From the NCBI RefSeq assembly GCF_033568475.1, contig NC_133121.1, forward strand, positions 195,124,664-195,188,663: a stretch of 64,000 nt of DNA. The letters are read 5' to 3'. The position numbers and the translations under genes were made by a program. Shown here piece by piece: positions 54,728 through 64,000 of the stretch. Numbering within the stretch: position 1 is the first letter of the stretch; every line of letters starts with the position of its first letter. The DNA comes from Henckelia pumila (taxonomy: Eukaryota; Streptophyta; Magnoliopsida; Lamiales; Gesneriaceae). Under the pieces are notes generated by a model, which was given only the letters and a program-made list of their open reading frames with translations, did no database searches and had not been told where the DNA came from.

Positions 54728-55271
54728 GGGACACCGGTAACATCTGTCTAGCCACAAAGGCATACCACAACGCCGACTCAATCTTTAAAAAGCGCTCAGG
54801 AAAATTCATGAATTTAATTGGATCAAACCACTGAACACTTTCATAACACAACTCATGTATAATCATATGATAATCTAGATTATACTTCAAATTTATATAC
54901 TGACTGTCATCCACAGCCGGGGTTTCCAACAAAGTATTCAATGTATCCGCATCAAATGAAACAAGCTTCCCTCGAACCACGGCTTTACTGTCATCACGAG
55001 CGGCGGCATTGGCATAGAATTCCCGAACCATCGGAACAATGGCGGCTTTGGGTTGAGCACAATATTTTGTCCATTGATGCATTGCAATAGACTCCGCAAG
55101 ATGGGTATGACAATCTAAGGAAATAACACGCTCCGGAATAGGATTTCTATTGAGTTTTGCATGGTCATACCTCACTTGTGCCTTCACCGAAACGAAATGT
55201 TCGGAGTGGGTGGTGGATGAAGATGATGAAGCTCCGGCATGTCCCACGGTACGCGCCTTCTTGGGTGCCAT
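54728..55271 (-). pseudogene. ORF3 of element F (3' truncated)
   Basis: The start is MAPKKARTVGHAGASSSSS at 55271. It is open for about 180 codons: QVRYDHAKLNRNPIPERVIS, AIVPMVREFYANAAARDDSK, VVRGKLVSFDADTLNTLLE, TPAVDDSQYINLKYNLDY, WFDPIKFMNFPERFL and WYAFVARQMLPVS. It is the best-preserved N-terminal half of this family here. It is cut by D's LTR before the LLY...INVG region, which is seen in C. Function unknown; a serine-rich, basic start is shared by all three copies. Confidence 0.85.
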
Positions 55272-55545
55272 GAAAGTATAAGAAGAAAACACGAAGCAAT
55301 TGATTCAAACCCGGCTTGTAGAGGTTGAATCCGCAACAAAAATGCCTAAAATCCGCAACAAAAAGATGGTGGATGAAGAATTCTCCTTGGACACCTGCAA
55401 ATTGGAGTGAATTTGAGATGAAAGTGTGGAAATTTGGTGAAATTAGGGGAAGGGACAAAATTGGGGGTTTATGGATTGAGTGAATTGAGAGAGAAGGGTG
55501 AAAGAAGAAGAAGAAGAAAAGCCTGCATATACGTGACAGAAGAGT
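55272..55545 (-). promoter_or_regulatory. Pyrimidine-rich leader upstream of ORF3 (element F)
   Basis: The minus strand has CTTTTCTTCTTCTTCTTCTTT, ATAAACCCCCAATTTTG and a possible 3' splice site CCAATTTGCAG/GTG near 55400, parallel to element C's leader. The 97-codon frame across it is probably not coding. Confidence 0.45.
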
Positions 55546-55550
55546 TCGCG

Positions 55551-55716
55551 CTTGAGCGGGAGAAATTCCCGCTCGAGCGTGAAAGTTTTCAAAAGAAAAC
55601 CTTTGGGACAGAGGGTTTCGCGCTCGAGCAAGAAAAGGTTCCGCTCAAGCACGCATATTTAAGTCGTATACTAGCCAGAAACTTTCATGCTCAAGCGAGA
55701 GAAAGCTCCGCTCGAG
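55551..55716. promoter_or_regulatory. CTCGAG dyad array between pol and ORF3 (element F)
   Basis: Three dyads start at 55551, 55623 and 55690. Each pair of half-sites (CTCGAG, CTTGAG or CTCAAG) is separated by exactly 15 bp, and the spacer reads like CGNGAGAAANNTCCCG. The array begins where integrase should end. Confidence 0.75.
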
Positions 55717-56820
55717 TGCAAAAAAAAAAAATTTGGGTCCTGCAAATCGATCGTGGTCTGGATTTTATCCATACTTTCTCCACGATAAATTTTCAACCTT
55801 TGACCATTAACCTTAAATTCGCCAGTTGTAGGACTTGTAATATCCACAGTGCCATATGGTAAAACTTGCGTGATTGTGAATAGTCCTGACCACCTCGAGT
55901 GCAATTTACCTGGCATAAGCTTCAAACACGAGTTAAATAATAATAATTGTTGGCCCACTTCGAACTCACGGGAGATTATATTCTGATCATGCCATATTTT
56001 GGTTTTTTCTTTATAATTCCTCGCACTCTCATATGCATCCAATCTGAGCTCATCTAGCTCATTCAGCTGCAACATCCGCTCCACGCCTATAGCATTAACA
56101 TCAAAATTAAGAATTTAGTAGCCCATAAAGCTTTATGTTCAAGTTCAACAGGAAGATGACATATTTTTCTGTATAACAACCTAAAAGAAGATGTGCTTAT
56201 AGGTGTTTTAAATGCAGTGTGATAGGCCCATAAGCATCATCTAATTTATTGGACCACTCTGTTCTATTGGAATTCATGGTCTTTTCCAATATTCTTTTCA
56301 ATTCCCTATTTGACACTTCAACTTGTACACTGGTTTGGGGGTGATAAGCTATTGTCACCTTATCTGTGACCCCGTACTTACTCAATAATATGTCAAATTT
56401 ATGATTACAAAAGTGAGTTCCTCCATCACTAATAATGGCCCTAGGTGTTCCATATCTTGCAAACATAATTTTTTTCAAAAATTTCACAACCACCTTAAAG
56501 TCATTAGTTCTACAAGCAAGTGCCTCTACCCACTTAGACACGTAATCCACCGCTACCAATATATATTTATGCCCCTCAGACACGGGAAATGGTCCCATAA
56601 AATCAATGCCCCACACATCGAAAACTTCACACACAAGAATATTATTCAAAGGCATCTCGTGTATCCTAGAAATATTCCCAACTCGCTGGCACTCATCACA
56701 TGCAAGCACATAGTTATACGCATCTTTAAACAGTGAAGGCCAATAAAACCCCGATTGGAGAACTTTAGCAGCGGTTCTACCCGCTTCAAAATTTCCTCCA
56801 GTCGGTCATGCGTGACAATG
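55671..56820 (-). pseudogene. Integrase of element F
   Basis: The zinc-binding end is degraded (CHA, stop, [27 protein letters not shown]). The core triad lies in [25 protein letters not shown] and [11 protein letters not shown] frameshift near 56230 follows NKLDDA. The C-terminal part reads RLDAYESARNYKEKTKIWHD, REFEVGQQLLLFNSCLKLMP and GEFKVNGQRLKIYRGESMD. The normal stop (element C ends LQDPKN) is lost, so the frame runs on into the dyad array and ends at 55671 with a tail encoded by dyad DNA. Confidence 0.9.
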
Positions 56821-57640
56821 TGTGAGTATATAACTTACCTCTTCCACTGGAATGCATCTACAAATAATACCATCTGCACAAATCTTAAAAATCAAATGAT
56901 CTTCCCAAAAAAAATATTTCAAGTCAGAGAAAAATTTCTTTTTCTGTTGATAATTCATGTGCGGGGGAAGCAACTTACTTGAAAGATAATTGACAATGTC
57001 TGCATACCAGGGTAAATTTGTTACCTCAAACAGTTGATCATCCGGGGAATCGTCATGTATTACCTGCTTCTCAATCCCCTGATTTTCTAGACGGGATAGA
57101 TGATCCGCAACTTGATTTTCAGACCCTTTCCTGTCAACAATTTCCATATCAAATTCTTGTAGCAATATTACCCAACGAATCAACCTTGGCTTCTCATCCT
57201 TCTTGTTCATCAAATACTTCAACGTCGAATGGTCAGTATGGACAATGACTTTGCTTCCCACGAAATACGATCTGAACTTGTCCACCACAAACACAACTGC
57301 AAGTAACTCTTTTTCAGTGGTGACGTAGTTCAACTGGGTGGCTGACAGTGTGATACTGGCATAATAAATCACATGTAACACTTTATCTCTCTTCTGTCCA
57401 AGGAAAGCTCCCAATATCGTGTCATTGACATCACACATCAATTCAAATGGAAAACTCCAATCCGAGGCCACAATTACTAGTGCACTGGTCAGCATCTGCT
57501 TTAGTATTTGAAATGCCTGCAAACACTCATTGGAAAAATTAAAAGGCATCTCCTTCATCAACAAATTAGTTAGTGGCTTAGCAATGGAAGAAAAATCTTT
57601 GATAAAGCGCCTATAAAAACCAGCTTGCCCTAAAAAAAAT
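56821..57640 (-). pseudogene. RNase H of element F
   Basis: One frame, open from 57564 to 56806, reads [40 protein letters not shown] (first catalytic Asp), [32 protein letters not shown] and [16 protein letters not shown], then the linker [13 protein letters not shown]. It is more intact than the RNase H of C. It runs on to the frame break before integrase (HCHA, stop). Confidence 0.9.
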
Positions 57641-58435
57641 TCTTATTCCTTTCAAATTCGTGGGGAGTGGAAGTTTTTCAATCACTTCAATTTTAGTACG
57701 ATCCACATTCACGCCTTTCTCAGACACCTTATGCCCTAAAACAATTCATTCTCTCACCATAAAATGGCATTTTTTTTCCAATTTAGCACAAGATTACATT
57801 CCTCACACCATTTCAAAACTTTTTTCTAAATTACATAAGAAATCATCAAAAGACGATCCAACCACAGAAAAATCATCCATGAATACTTCAATGAACTTTT
57901 CTACCATGTCGTGGAAAATAGCTAACATGCATCGTTGAAAGGTAGCTGGAGCATTACATAAACCAAATGACATTCGTTTATATGCAAAATTACCATATGG
58001 ACATGTAAAAGTGGTTTTATGTTGGTCCTCTGGCACTATGGGAATTTGCATATAACCCAAATAGTCATCTAAAAAACAGTAAAATGAATGCCCAGCCAAC
58101 CTCTCAACCATCTGATCAATAAAGGGGGGGAAAAGTGATCCTTACGGGTGGCATCATTCAGTTTTCTATAGTCAATGCACACACGTCATCCCCGTAACAG
58201 TCCGTGTAGGGATTAATTCATTTTTCTCATTTTATACCACAGTTATTCCTCCGTTTTTAGGTACTACCTGTATTGGATTTACCCACTCACTGTCAGAAAT
58301 AGGAGAGATAATATCTGCAACCAAAAGTTGGATCACCTCTTTTTTCACCACCTCTTGCATAGCAGGATTGAGGTGTCTCTGCGGCTGAGTTGAGGTCTTG
58401 TGCTCCGCTTCCATCAAGATCTTATGCATGCACAT
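57641..58435 (-). pseudogene. Reverse transcriptase of element F
   Basis: MHKILMEAEHKTSTQPQRHL, DIISPISDSEWVNPIQVVPK, a stop after NGGITVV, CIDYRKLNDATRKDHF, a one-base change near 58130, QMVERLAGHSFYCFLDDYLG (first catalytic Asp), FTCPYGNFAYKRMSFGLCNA and the catalytic FMDDFSVVG (about 57866-57880). Further frame breaks lie near 57803 and 57635. The protein would copy element RNA; this copy cannot. Confidence 0.9.
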
Positions 58436-58587
58436 GGATGGGCTGATTCCCTTTATGTCGGAAATGCTCCATCATATTGCTCGAATGTGCTCTCTGATCA
58501 CTCTCAACAATTTTTCTTCCTCACTTCCTGTCAAAGAAGAAGAACAAATTATTGGCAATTTATCATTTTTAAACAAAAATAAATACT

Positions 58588-59260
58588 TCAAATTAGAAGA
58601 AGAGTTTTGAGTTCAAGAGTAGGGGGTTCTTCAATGGATGGTTTCAATGGATTAGGAATATGTCCCAACTCCCCTATTCTGGAATTAATGGATCTGACAA
58701 AAGGTTTAATTCCATCTAAATATCTTGCAAACCCCTCAACTTCTTCACACTCTCTCTCCTCATGCGTTGTTCCTGTCAGACATATTTCAAGTGGGTCTGT
58801 AGACAACTGTTCCTGCAACGTGCACTCAACCAACTCGTCAGTAACATCAATTCCAAAGCAATCAGAATTTTCCACTGGATATTTAATGCTTTGAAATGCA
58901 TTAAAAACCACACTCTCGTCATTCATACGCAAAATAAGTTCACCTTTATGCACATCAATCATAGCTTTTCCAGTTTCTAAAAATGGTCTACCTAAAATAA
59001 GAGGTATCTCACAATCCTCTTCCATATCAAGCACAACAAAATCAACTGGAAAAATAAACTTATCCACCTTCACCAACACATCTTGTACAACTCCCCTAGG
59101 ATACTTGATAATCTATCAGCCAGTTGTAGGGAAATTGTGATTGGTTTAACTTCATCAATCCCAAGCTTTTGAAAAAAAGAATAAGGCATCAGATTAATAC
59201 TAGCACCAAGATCACATAGAGCCTTATTAAAGAAATAATTTCCTTTAGTACAAGGAATTT
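58588..59260 (-). pseudogene. Aspartic protease and linker of element F
   Basis: The active-site region near 59190-59215 reads LGASINLMPYSFFQKLG with the Asp of DLGAS obscured by mutation. A long frame then reads [50 protein letters not shown] and [10 protein letters not shown]. It parallels C at 29057-29815. Confidence 0.85.
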
Positions 59261-60301
59261 AAAAACTACCTGGGTCATTAAGTTTTGGAGGAAATTTATT
59301 TTGTAAAATAGCAGAGCATTCCTCCGACAACTTAACCGTTTCAAAATCAACCACTTTCTATTATTAGACAAAAATTCTTTCAAAAATTTTGCATAACTGG
59401 TAATTTGATCCAAATCATCTGCAAATGAAATATTACTATGAAGATTTTTCAAAATTTCCAAGAATTTTGCAAAATGATTGTCCAATTGCAATTTCTTTGA
59501 TTGTTGGGGAAAATGGAGCTTACTCAAATCAACATTCTTATTAACATTTGAGTTAGAAGACTTACCTCATTTACCTGTAGGCAAAGACTCTGTAGAATTG
59601 GGATTTTCCTCCTTTTTCTTGTCAGTGCTTGGCTGCAATGCCTCCTCACCTTAGACACTCTGTTCCCATCCTTCAAATTGCAACCTTGTACCTACCATGA
59701 TAGCATTCATGTCTCGTGGGTTCTTATCAGTATTACTAGGCAACTCTCCTGTTGGCCTTGTTGACAGTTGGGTTGCTATATGGCTCATCTGCGTCTCCAA
59801 TTTCTGCAACATAGCTTCCTGATTCTGTAGCCGAGTTCAGTACTAGCAACAGAATTATCTGTAGGCTTCCAAGAAAAATTGGGATGATTTTTCCAGCCAG
59901 GATTGTATGTATTGTTGTAGGGTTTGTACGACTGCCTCCCTTGATTTCCTGCAAAATTCACTACATCAACCTCAAGTAACTGTTGCTCCTCTGGCATATT
60001 CACTTGTACTGGATTCACTGGTGCTGCCTGCATGAGTGACATCTGATGTGTAAGAGCATCTATCTTCACATTCAGAGATGTCAATGCATCGACCTCCAGA
60101 ACTCCCGCTTTCTTCTCCTTCTTCAAATCCGACCATCCTACATTACTCTCTGTCATATTGCCAATGATCTCCCATGCATCCGCTGGCGTCTTTGTGAATA
60201 GACTTGCATTAGCTGCAGCAACCAACATAGATCGCACTGATGGATCGGCTCCATTATAGAATGTTTGAGTCTGCTGGCTTTGCGTGAGATTATGTTCTGG
60301 A
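59261..60301 (-). pseudogene. gag of element F, part after solo LTR S3
   Basis: The frame resumes beyond S3 with CPEHNLTQSQQTQTFYNGAD, PSVRSMLVAAANASLFTKTP, ESNVGWSDLKKEKKAGVLEV, NNTYNPGWKNHPNFSWKP. A frameshift lies near 59840; decayed lysine-rich DNA follows, then LHFPQQSKKLQLDNHFAKFL and ITSYAKFLKEFLSNNRK with another break near 59357. No zinc knuckle is seen. Confidence 0.85.
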
Positions 60302-60639
60302 CACATTGATAAGAGCATTTTGTGTGCATTATTTTATGTCTATTTTGCATGCATTTTTATGGTCTCATAATGTTTTATGTGTGTTTTTATGTGATTTATT
60401 GCTTATGTGTGTATTTCACTCTCCGGGTTAATTTTATAGGAAAATGGATTTTTGAAGGATGAATTACGGAGCAGCCATGATACAAAATTTATTTTTTATT
60501 TTACAGAGCTCCAAATCCGATCTCCAATGTTCAAAATTAAGTTTAAGATGTTTTGAAGGTTATGTCCAAATTTCAGTTTGATCCGATTGCTAGAACTCAA
60601 GATATGAGTTTTTCAAAAACGTTGCGCGAGCTGGACACA

Positions 60640-60745
60640 AGCTGAAGCGCCCTAGGGGCTCTTCAGCTCCCGACGTCTTTTTTTTTCGAGAAGCTTTGAA
60701 GTCGAGAAGTGCCCCAGCACCTAAAACGAAGCGCTCCAGCGCTGC
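60640..60745. promoter_or_regulatory. CG-rich paired motifs in solo LTR S3
   Basis: GTGCCCCAGCAC and GCGCTCCAGCGC, two near-palindromes 22 bp apart start to start, lie near 60709-60742. An imperfect dyad CTGAAGCGCC...GGGGCTCTTCAG precedes at 60643-60667. They are 85-180 bp upstream of the TATA box. Confidence 0.5.
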
Positions 60746-60824
60746 CTGTACAAGAAACCAATAGAATTTTTGGGAATTAAAAATCTTAACTTTCCGAGCT
60801 TTATTTTGTGGGCTTTCGAAGACA

Positions 60825-60833
60825 TATAAATAG
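60825..60833 (+). promoter_or_regulatory. TATA box of solo LTR S3
   Basis: TATAAATAG, in the same backbone position as in S1 and F. Confidence 0.6.
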
Positions 60834-61689
60834 GAGAGTTGAGATCAGATTAAGGGGTTCCAATCGCACGACATCAGAGAGAGGCGGCTACAGGCTCCAA
60901 GCTTGGGAGAAAATTTCTACACTTTTTCTTCTTCTATTCTTCTTTATTTTTATTTATTGAATTATAATTTCAACTATTGAGTAGTTTTTCTTCAACCAAG
61001 ACGACGTGATTGGGCCGAACAAATTCATGTAGAAAACGTGGATTTTATTTGGGATTTTTCAGACTTGATTTTATGTTATTGATTGTTAGATTTATTTTTG
61101 TCTTGTGAATAGCCTGATCAACTGTTTGCTTGCATGTTAATCTGTTCTAAGTCAACATAGGAGGGATTGATTTTGATCACTTTAATAATCAACACATGGT
61201 AAAACTGACCAGAAATAGAATTCGGTTTCAGTGTGCGGTTTAGGTGAAAACTGAATTTTCACAAATATTTAATGCATTCAAATTTGATTAGAATTACGAA
61301 AAATTAATCCGTCAATATTTGAGTAGGTTTTATTGTTCTAGAAATAGACCTTTGAACAAGTTAGGAGAATTCCTGTAATCTAAGATTAAATCTGAGTCCT
61401 GAATCGGCTACATGTTACATGATTTGTTCGGTACCTGCGTGTTTCTTGGTTGTCTCAATTTAATTATATTTATCTTTCAGTTATTTTAATTTTTATTATT
61501 TTTAATAATTAAATTTTTATTTAATTCATTGCATCCTTCTTTATTATTTTTGTCTAGATTAAGTAAAATAATTAATTCTTGAGAATTGACTACAGACCCT
61601 GTGGGATCGATAATTGGACTCTCTGTCCACTTTATTATTACTTGACCTAGTGCACTTGCTAGTAGACACCGAATTAAGCGGTCACACAT

Positions 61690-62154
61690 CCTCAACATAT
61701 TCTTAAATCTGGTCCATGCGGCATTCAAAGACTCCCCATCTTTCTAATTGAAAGAAATAATATTAGAGAATAGTTTCGCCATCTTTTTAGGTGGGAAGTA
61801 CTTGTTCAAAAAAAGTTTGAACAAGCTGGGTCCATGTAGTGACAGAACCGGCAGGTAGATCATCCAGCCACTCGGTTGCATCTTCCTGTACAGAAAATAG
61901 GAATAACTGTAGTCTCACTGCATCAGGTGTTATCCCATTAAATTTGAATGTGTCGCATATCAACAAGAATCGCTCCAAATGAGCGTAAGGATCCTCCACA
62001 GAAGTGCCTCCAAACCGTGCTTGAATTTGGATCATCTGAATAATAGCAGGCTTCAGTTCAAAGTTGTTCGCCTCCACAACAGGACGAACGATTTAGATCC
62101 ATAACCTTCAATAGGTGGGTGAATGAGGTCCAGAACTGTGCGATTATCTACCAT
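61690..62154 (-). pseudogene. gag of element F, first part
   Basis: The start is MVDNRTVLDLIHPPIEGYGS at 62154. A frame break lies near 62090, then EANNFELKPAIIQMIQIQAR, VRLQLFLFSVQEDATEWLDD and LPAGSVTTWTQLVQTFFEQV (gag core). A second break at about 61790 and a stop near 61745 precede NAAWTRFKNMLRMC, where S3 is inserted. Its close match to element C's gag confirms one family. Confidence 0.88.
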
Positions 62155-62398
62155 CTATTCCTCTGATTCTGAATCAAGCTCTAGATTGATATTTCTCCTA
62201 GCTCTCCGAATTATGCTGAGTGTGCGCTCGATCTCCAAGTCAAGTGGCACAAGATCTTTGGCAGGTCGAGTGTTGTGCATACACGAGCAGAAAGTACCTA
62301 AAAATCAAAAACAAGAGAAAGGATCAGAATTCAATAACTAAAAGCGTAAAATAAAATTCTAGTCTCAAGTAAAATAAAAATTTTGATATCAATATCAG

Positions 62399-62416
62399 TC
62401 CCTGGCAACGGCGCCA
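62399..62416 (-). other. Primer binding site of element F (tRNA-Asp type)
   Basis: The minus strand reads TGGCGCCGTTGCCAGGGA, 6 bp from the LTR. One mismatch to the tRNA-Asp complement. Confidence 0.9.
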
Positions 62417-63327
62417 AAAACTTGACCAACCGATTCAGTATTAAATAAATTCTAGCAAGTATACTAGGTCAAGTAATAGTAAGTGGACGATGAGTCCAAG
62501 TGTCAAACCCACAGGGACTGATTTTTGTGATTACCAAAATATGATTATTTGTGCTTAATCTAGACCAAGCAAAATAAGATGATTTGATTAATTTAATTAA
62601 AACTGAAATTACAAATAAATTACTAGTAAAATAAATTAAATCCAAATAAGAACGCAGCAAGACTTTGGGTAATAAATTCAATTAAGAAAAACTCAATCAA
62701 GACACATGCAGGTACCGAACAAATCATGCAAACATGTGGTAAATCTAGGATCCACATTAAATCTTAAATTACAACGGATTCTCCTAAATTGTTTAACAGT
62801 ATATTTCTAGAACATGTTAAACATATTCAAATATTGACGGATTAATTATCTCTAAGTAATGTTAATCAATTTCAAATGCATTAGGAACTATGAGAATTCA
62901 GTTTTTACCTAAAACCGCATACTGAAACCGAATACTATTTTTAGTCGGTTTAACCGTATATCAATTATTGGAGTGATCAAAATTAACTCCTAATCTTTTG
63001 ACTAAGAATCAATTAACAAGCAAGTAAATAATTGGCCAGACTATTCACAAGAACAAAATATAAATCCAAAAATCGATAATTTTAATAAAAGTCTGAAAAT
63101 CCCAAACAAACATCCACTGTTTAACAATAACTATTCGGCCCAATCTCGCGGCCTCAATCGAATAAAAACGACTACTCACAAATCAACATAGTTCTCAAAC
63201 AAAGTTTTCAACCATAAAATTAAAAATAAAAAGAAGAAAATAGAATTCTTCACTCCAATCTTCAGATGCAGCCGCCTCTGTTTGTCAAGAACTGGAACTG
63301 GGAACCCTCAAAATATGTTAAAATCTT

Positions 63328-63336
63328 CTATTTATA
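63328..63336 (-). promoter_or_regulatory. TATA box of element F LTR
   Basis: The minus strand reads TATAAATAG; the nearest CTCGAG dyad is about 75 bp upstream. Confidence 0.6.
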
Positions 63337-63410
63337 TGGTCTGAATCCCGAAATAATAGATTTCCTTCCGCATAGAGAATCTTCCAAAATATTGCTTTCA
63401 CGAAATTGCA

Positions 63411-63633
63411 CTCGAGCGATAGAATGTCCCGCTCGAGCGCGATATTTTCTTCAACTTACTGGAATTCCTCTCGCGCTCGAGCGGGAAAAAGTCCCGCTCC
63501 AGCGCAACATTTTTTGCAATATATTGGAAATCGACTCGCGCTCTCGCGAGATAAAGTTCCACTTGAGCGCGCCATTTTATACCATCTTTTGTCTCATTAG
63601 CTCGCGCTCAAGCAAGAGAAAGTCTCGCTCGTG
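63411..63633. promoter_or_regulatory. CTCGAG dyad array in the LTR of element F
   Basis: Four dyads start at 63411, 63476, 63541 and 63607 (pitch 65, 65, 66 bp). All spacers are 15 bp. Half-sites have drifted in places (CTCCAG, CTCTCG, CTTGAG, CTCGTG), yet spacing has not. Confidence 0.75.
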
Positions 63634-63858
63634 TGCGAGTTCTTCTGCTAGATTTTCCCTTGAATAATATATTTTCCTATAAAAATAACTCGGAGAGTGA
63701 AATGAACACGTAAGAAATAAATCATAAATAAAACACATAACAACACAATGAGACAATATGAATGCATGCAAAATAAACATTAAAATAACATAAAATAATG
63801 CACACAAAATGCATTTATTAGTCACCAATTATCTTATATTTCCCTAGATGTAGTACTT

Positions 63859-64000
63859 CCTATTTGCACACCGACAGGTCAGTTATCTTTAGTTAAATGA
63901 CTTGTGGTGGGTTGTACATTGGAATTTTACGGTAATGTTTTGACGACAAATTTGATTATCCTATCCATGGAAGACTTCGATTGCATTTTGGGTATAGATG
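63859..64000 (+). pseudogene. Chromovirus protease fragment at the window edge
   Basis: The + strand reads PICTPTGQLSLVK, a stop, then LVVGCTLEFYGNVLTTNLII and LSMEDFDCILGID, the C-terminal half of a Tekay-type aspartic protease. It continues past the window. The 38 bp between it and F's LTR hold nothing recognisable. F was probably inserted into, or joined to, this element. Confidence 0.75.

Larger units (their letters stand above)
60307..61684 (+). mobile_element. Solo LTR S3 inside gag of element F
   Basis: TGATAAGAGCATTTTGTGTG to GAATTAAGCGGTCA, 1378 bp, with perfect duplications CACAT (60302-60306 and 61685-61689). Backbone blocks are TTGGGCCGAACAAATTCATG, GTGCGGTTTAGGTG and the U5 block CCCTGTGGGATCGAT. 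Opposite orientation to F. TATA box TATAAATAG at 60825-60833. Confidence 0.93.
54728..63820 (-). mobile_element. Element F: Athila-like LTR retrotransposon, 3' end lost to element D
   Basis: The 5' LTR (62423-63820), tRNA-Asp primer site, gag (split by solo LTR S3), protease, RT, RNase H, integrase, dyad array, leader and most of ORF3 are present. Element D's LTR ends inside ORF3 at 54727. The pol products are very close to those of C, so F and C belong to one family. Many frameshifts and stops are present. Confidence 0.88.
62423..63820 (-). repeat. 5' LTR of element F
   Basis: 1398 bp. On the minus strand it ends GGTTGGTCA at 62423 and begins at 63820 with TAATAAATGCATTTTG, where the other family members have TGATAAG, so the first TG is mutated. 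It has the backbone of C, S2 and S3. TATA box TATAAATAG at 63328-63336 (minus). Confidence 0.88.

Noticed and set aside
4572..63633. Dyad arrays resemble CRISPR repeats with spacers
   Set aside because: Repeats are short and diverged, spacers are related AT-rich DNA, the setting is a plant retrotransposon, and there are no cas-like genes.

Overview
The window is plant nuclear DNA, from a eudicot-like genome; the species cannot be named from it. Two diverged 5S rRNA genes in a 513-bp tandem array open the window. The other 63 kb is nested transposable elements, and no intact host protein-coding gene was found. Primer sites matching plant tRNA-Asp (TGGCGCC...) and initiator tRNA-Met (TGGTATCAGAGC), Athila-type and chromovirus (Tekay/Del-type) Ty3/gypsy polyproteins, a CACTA transposon and a hAT miniature element all point to repeat-rich, heavily mutated, pericentromere-like chromatin. 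Every coding region carries stops, frameshifts or deletions.

Layout. 1-893: 5S array (- strand). 920-3016: chromovirus solo LTR (-). 3017-3613 and 32987-33858: two halves of an old Athila-like remnant (X, -), split by element C. 3614-32986: Athila-like element C (-), bounded by LTRs of 1300 and 1299 bp and an identical 5-bp target duplication AACTC. C is opened by (i) element A (+, 6167-18196), an Athila-like composite with three LTRs that itself holds solo LTR S1 (9084-10917, duplication CAGAC), and (ii) a CACTA transposon (20433-26575) carrying a chromovirus LTR and a foldback MITE inside a (TA)n tract. 33859-34858: truncated LTR (-). 34859-54727: Athila-like element D (+), interrupted by chromovirus E (34905-43881, duplication AGAAC/AGAAT), a hAT MITE (49326-49863, 8-bp duplication TTCCCAGG) and solo LTR S2 (51046-52442, duplication CCTAT). 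54728-63820: Athila-like element F (-), interrupted by solo LTR S3 (60307-61684, duplication CACAT). 63821-64000: edge of another chromovirus (+).

How the parts work. The Athila-like elements share one plan: LTR, tRNA-Asp primer site, gag, aspartic protease, reverse transcriptase, RNase H, integrase, a conserved GGGAGGC hairpin, an array of CG-rich dyads, a pyrimidine-rich leader, a third ORF (ORF3, plant transposon-protein type), a second hairpin, a long 3' UTR, polypurine tract and LTR.

The most unusual signal is a set of CG-rich dyads. In one class two CTCGAG half-sites always stand 15 bp apart (21 bp centre to centre, two helical turns), repeated every 64-72 bp. In the other, 10-bp inverted arms CTCGATCGGT/ACCGATCGAG flank an 8-bp loop, repeated every 72-75 bp. 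They lie just upstream of LTR TATA boxes, near the 3' end of chromovirus LTRs, and again between pol and ORF3. The second class is shared by an Athila-like element (D) and a chromovirus (E). LTRs with a homologous backbone carry different dyad sequences at the same position. This looks like an exchangeable cis-regulatory cassette, with an internal promoter for ORF3 as one possible role. That function is inferred, not shown.
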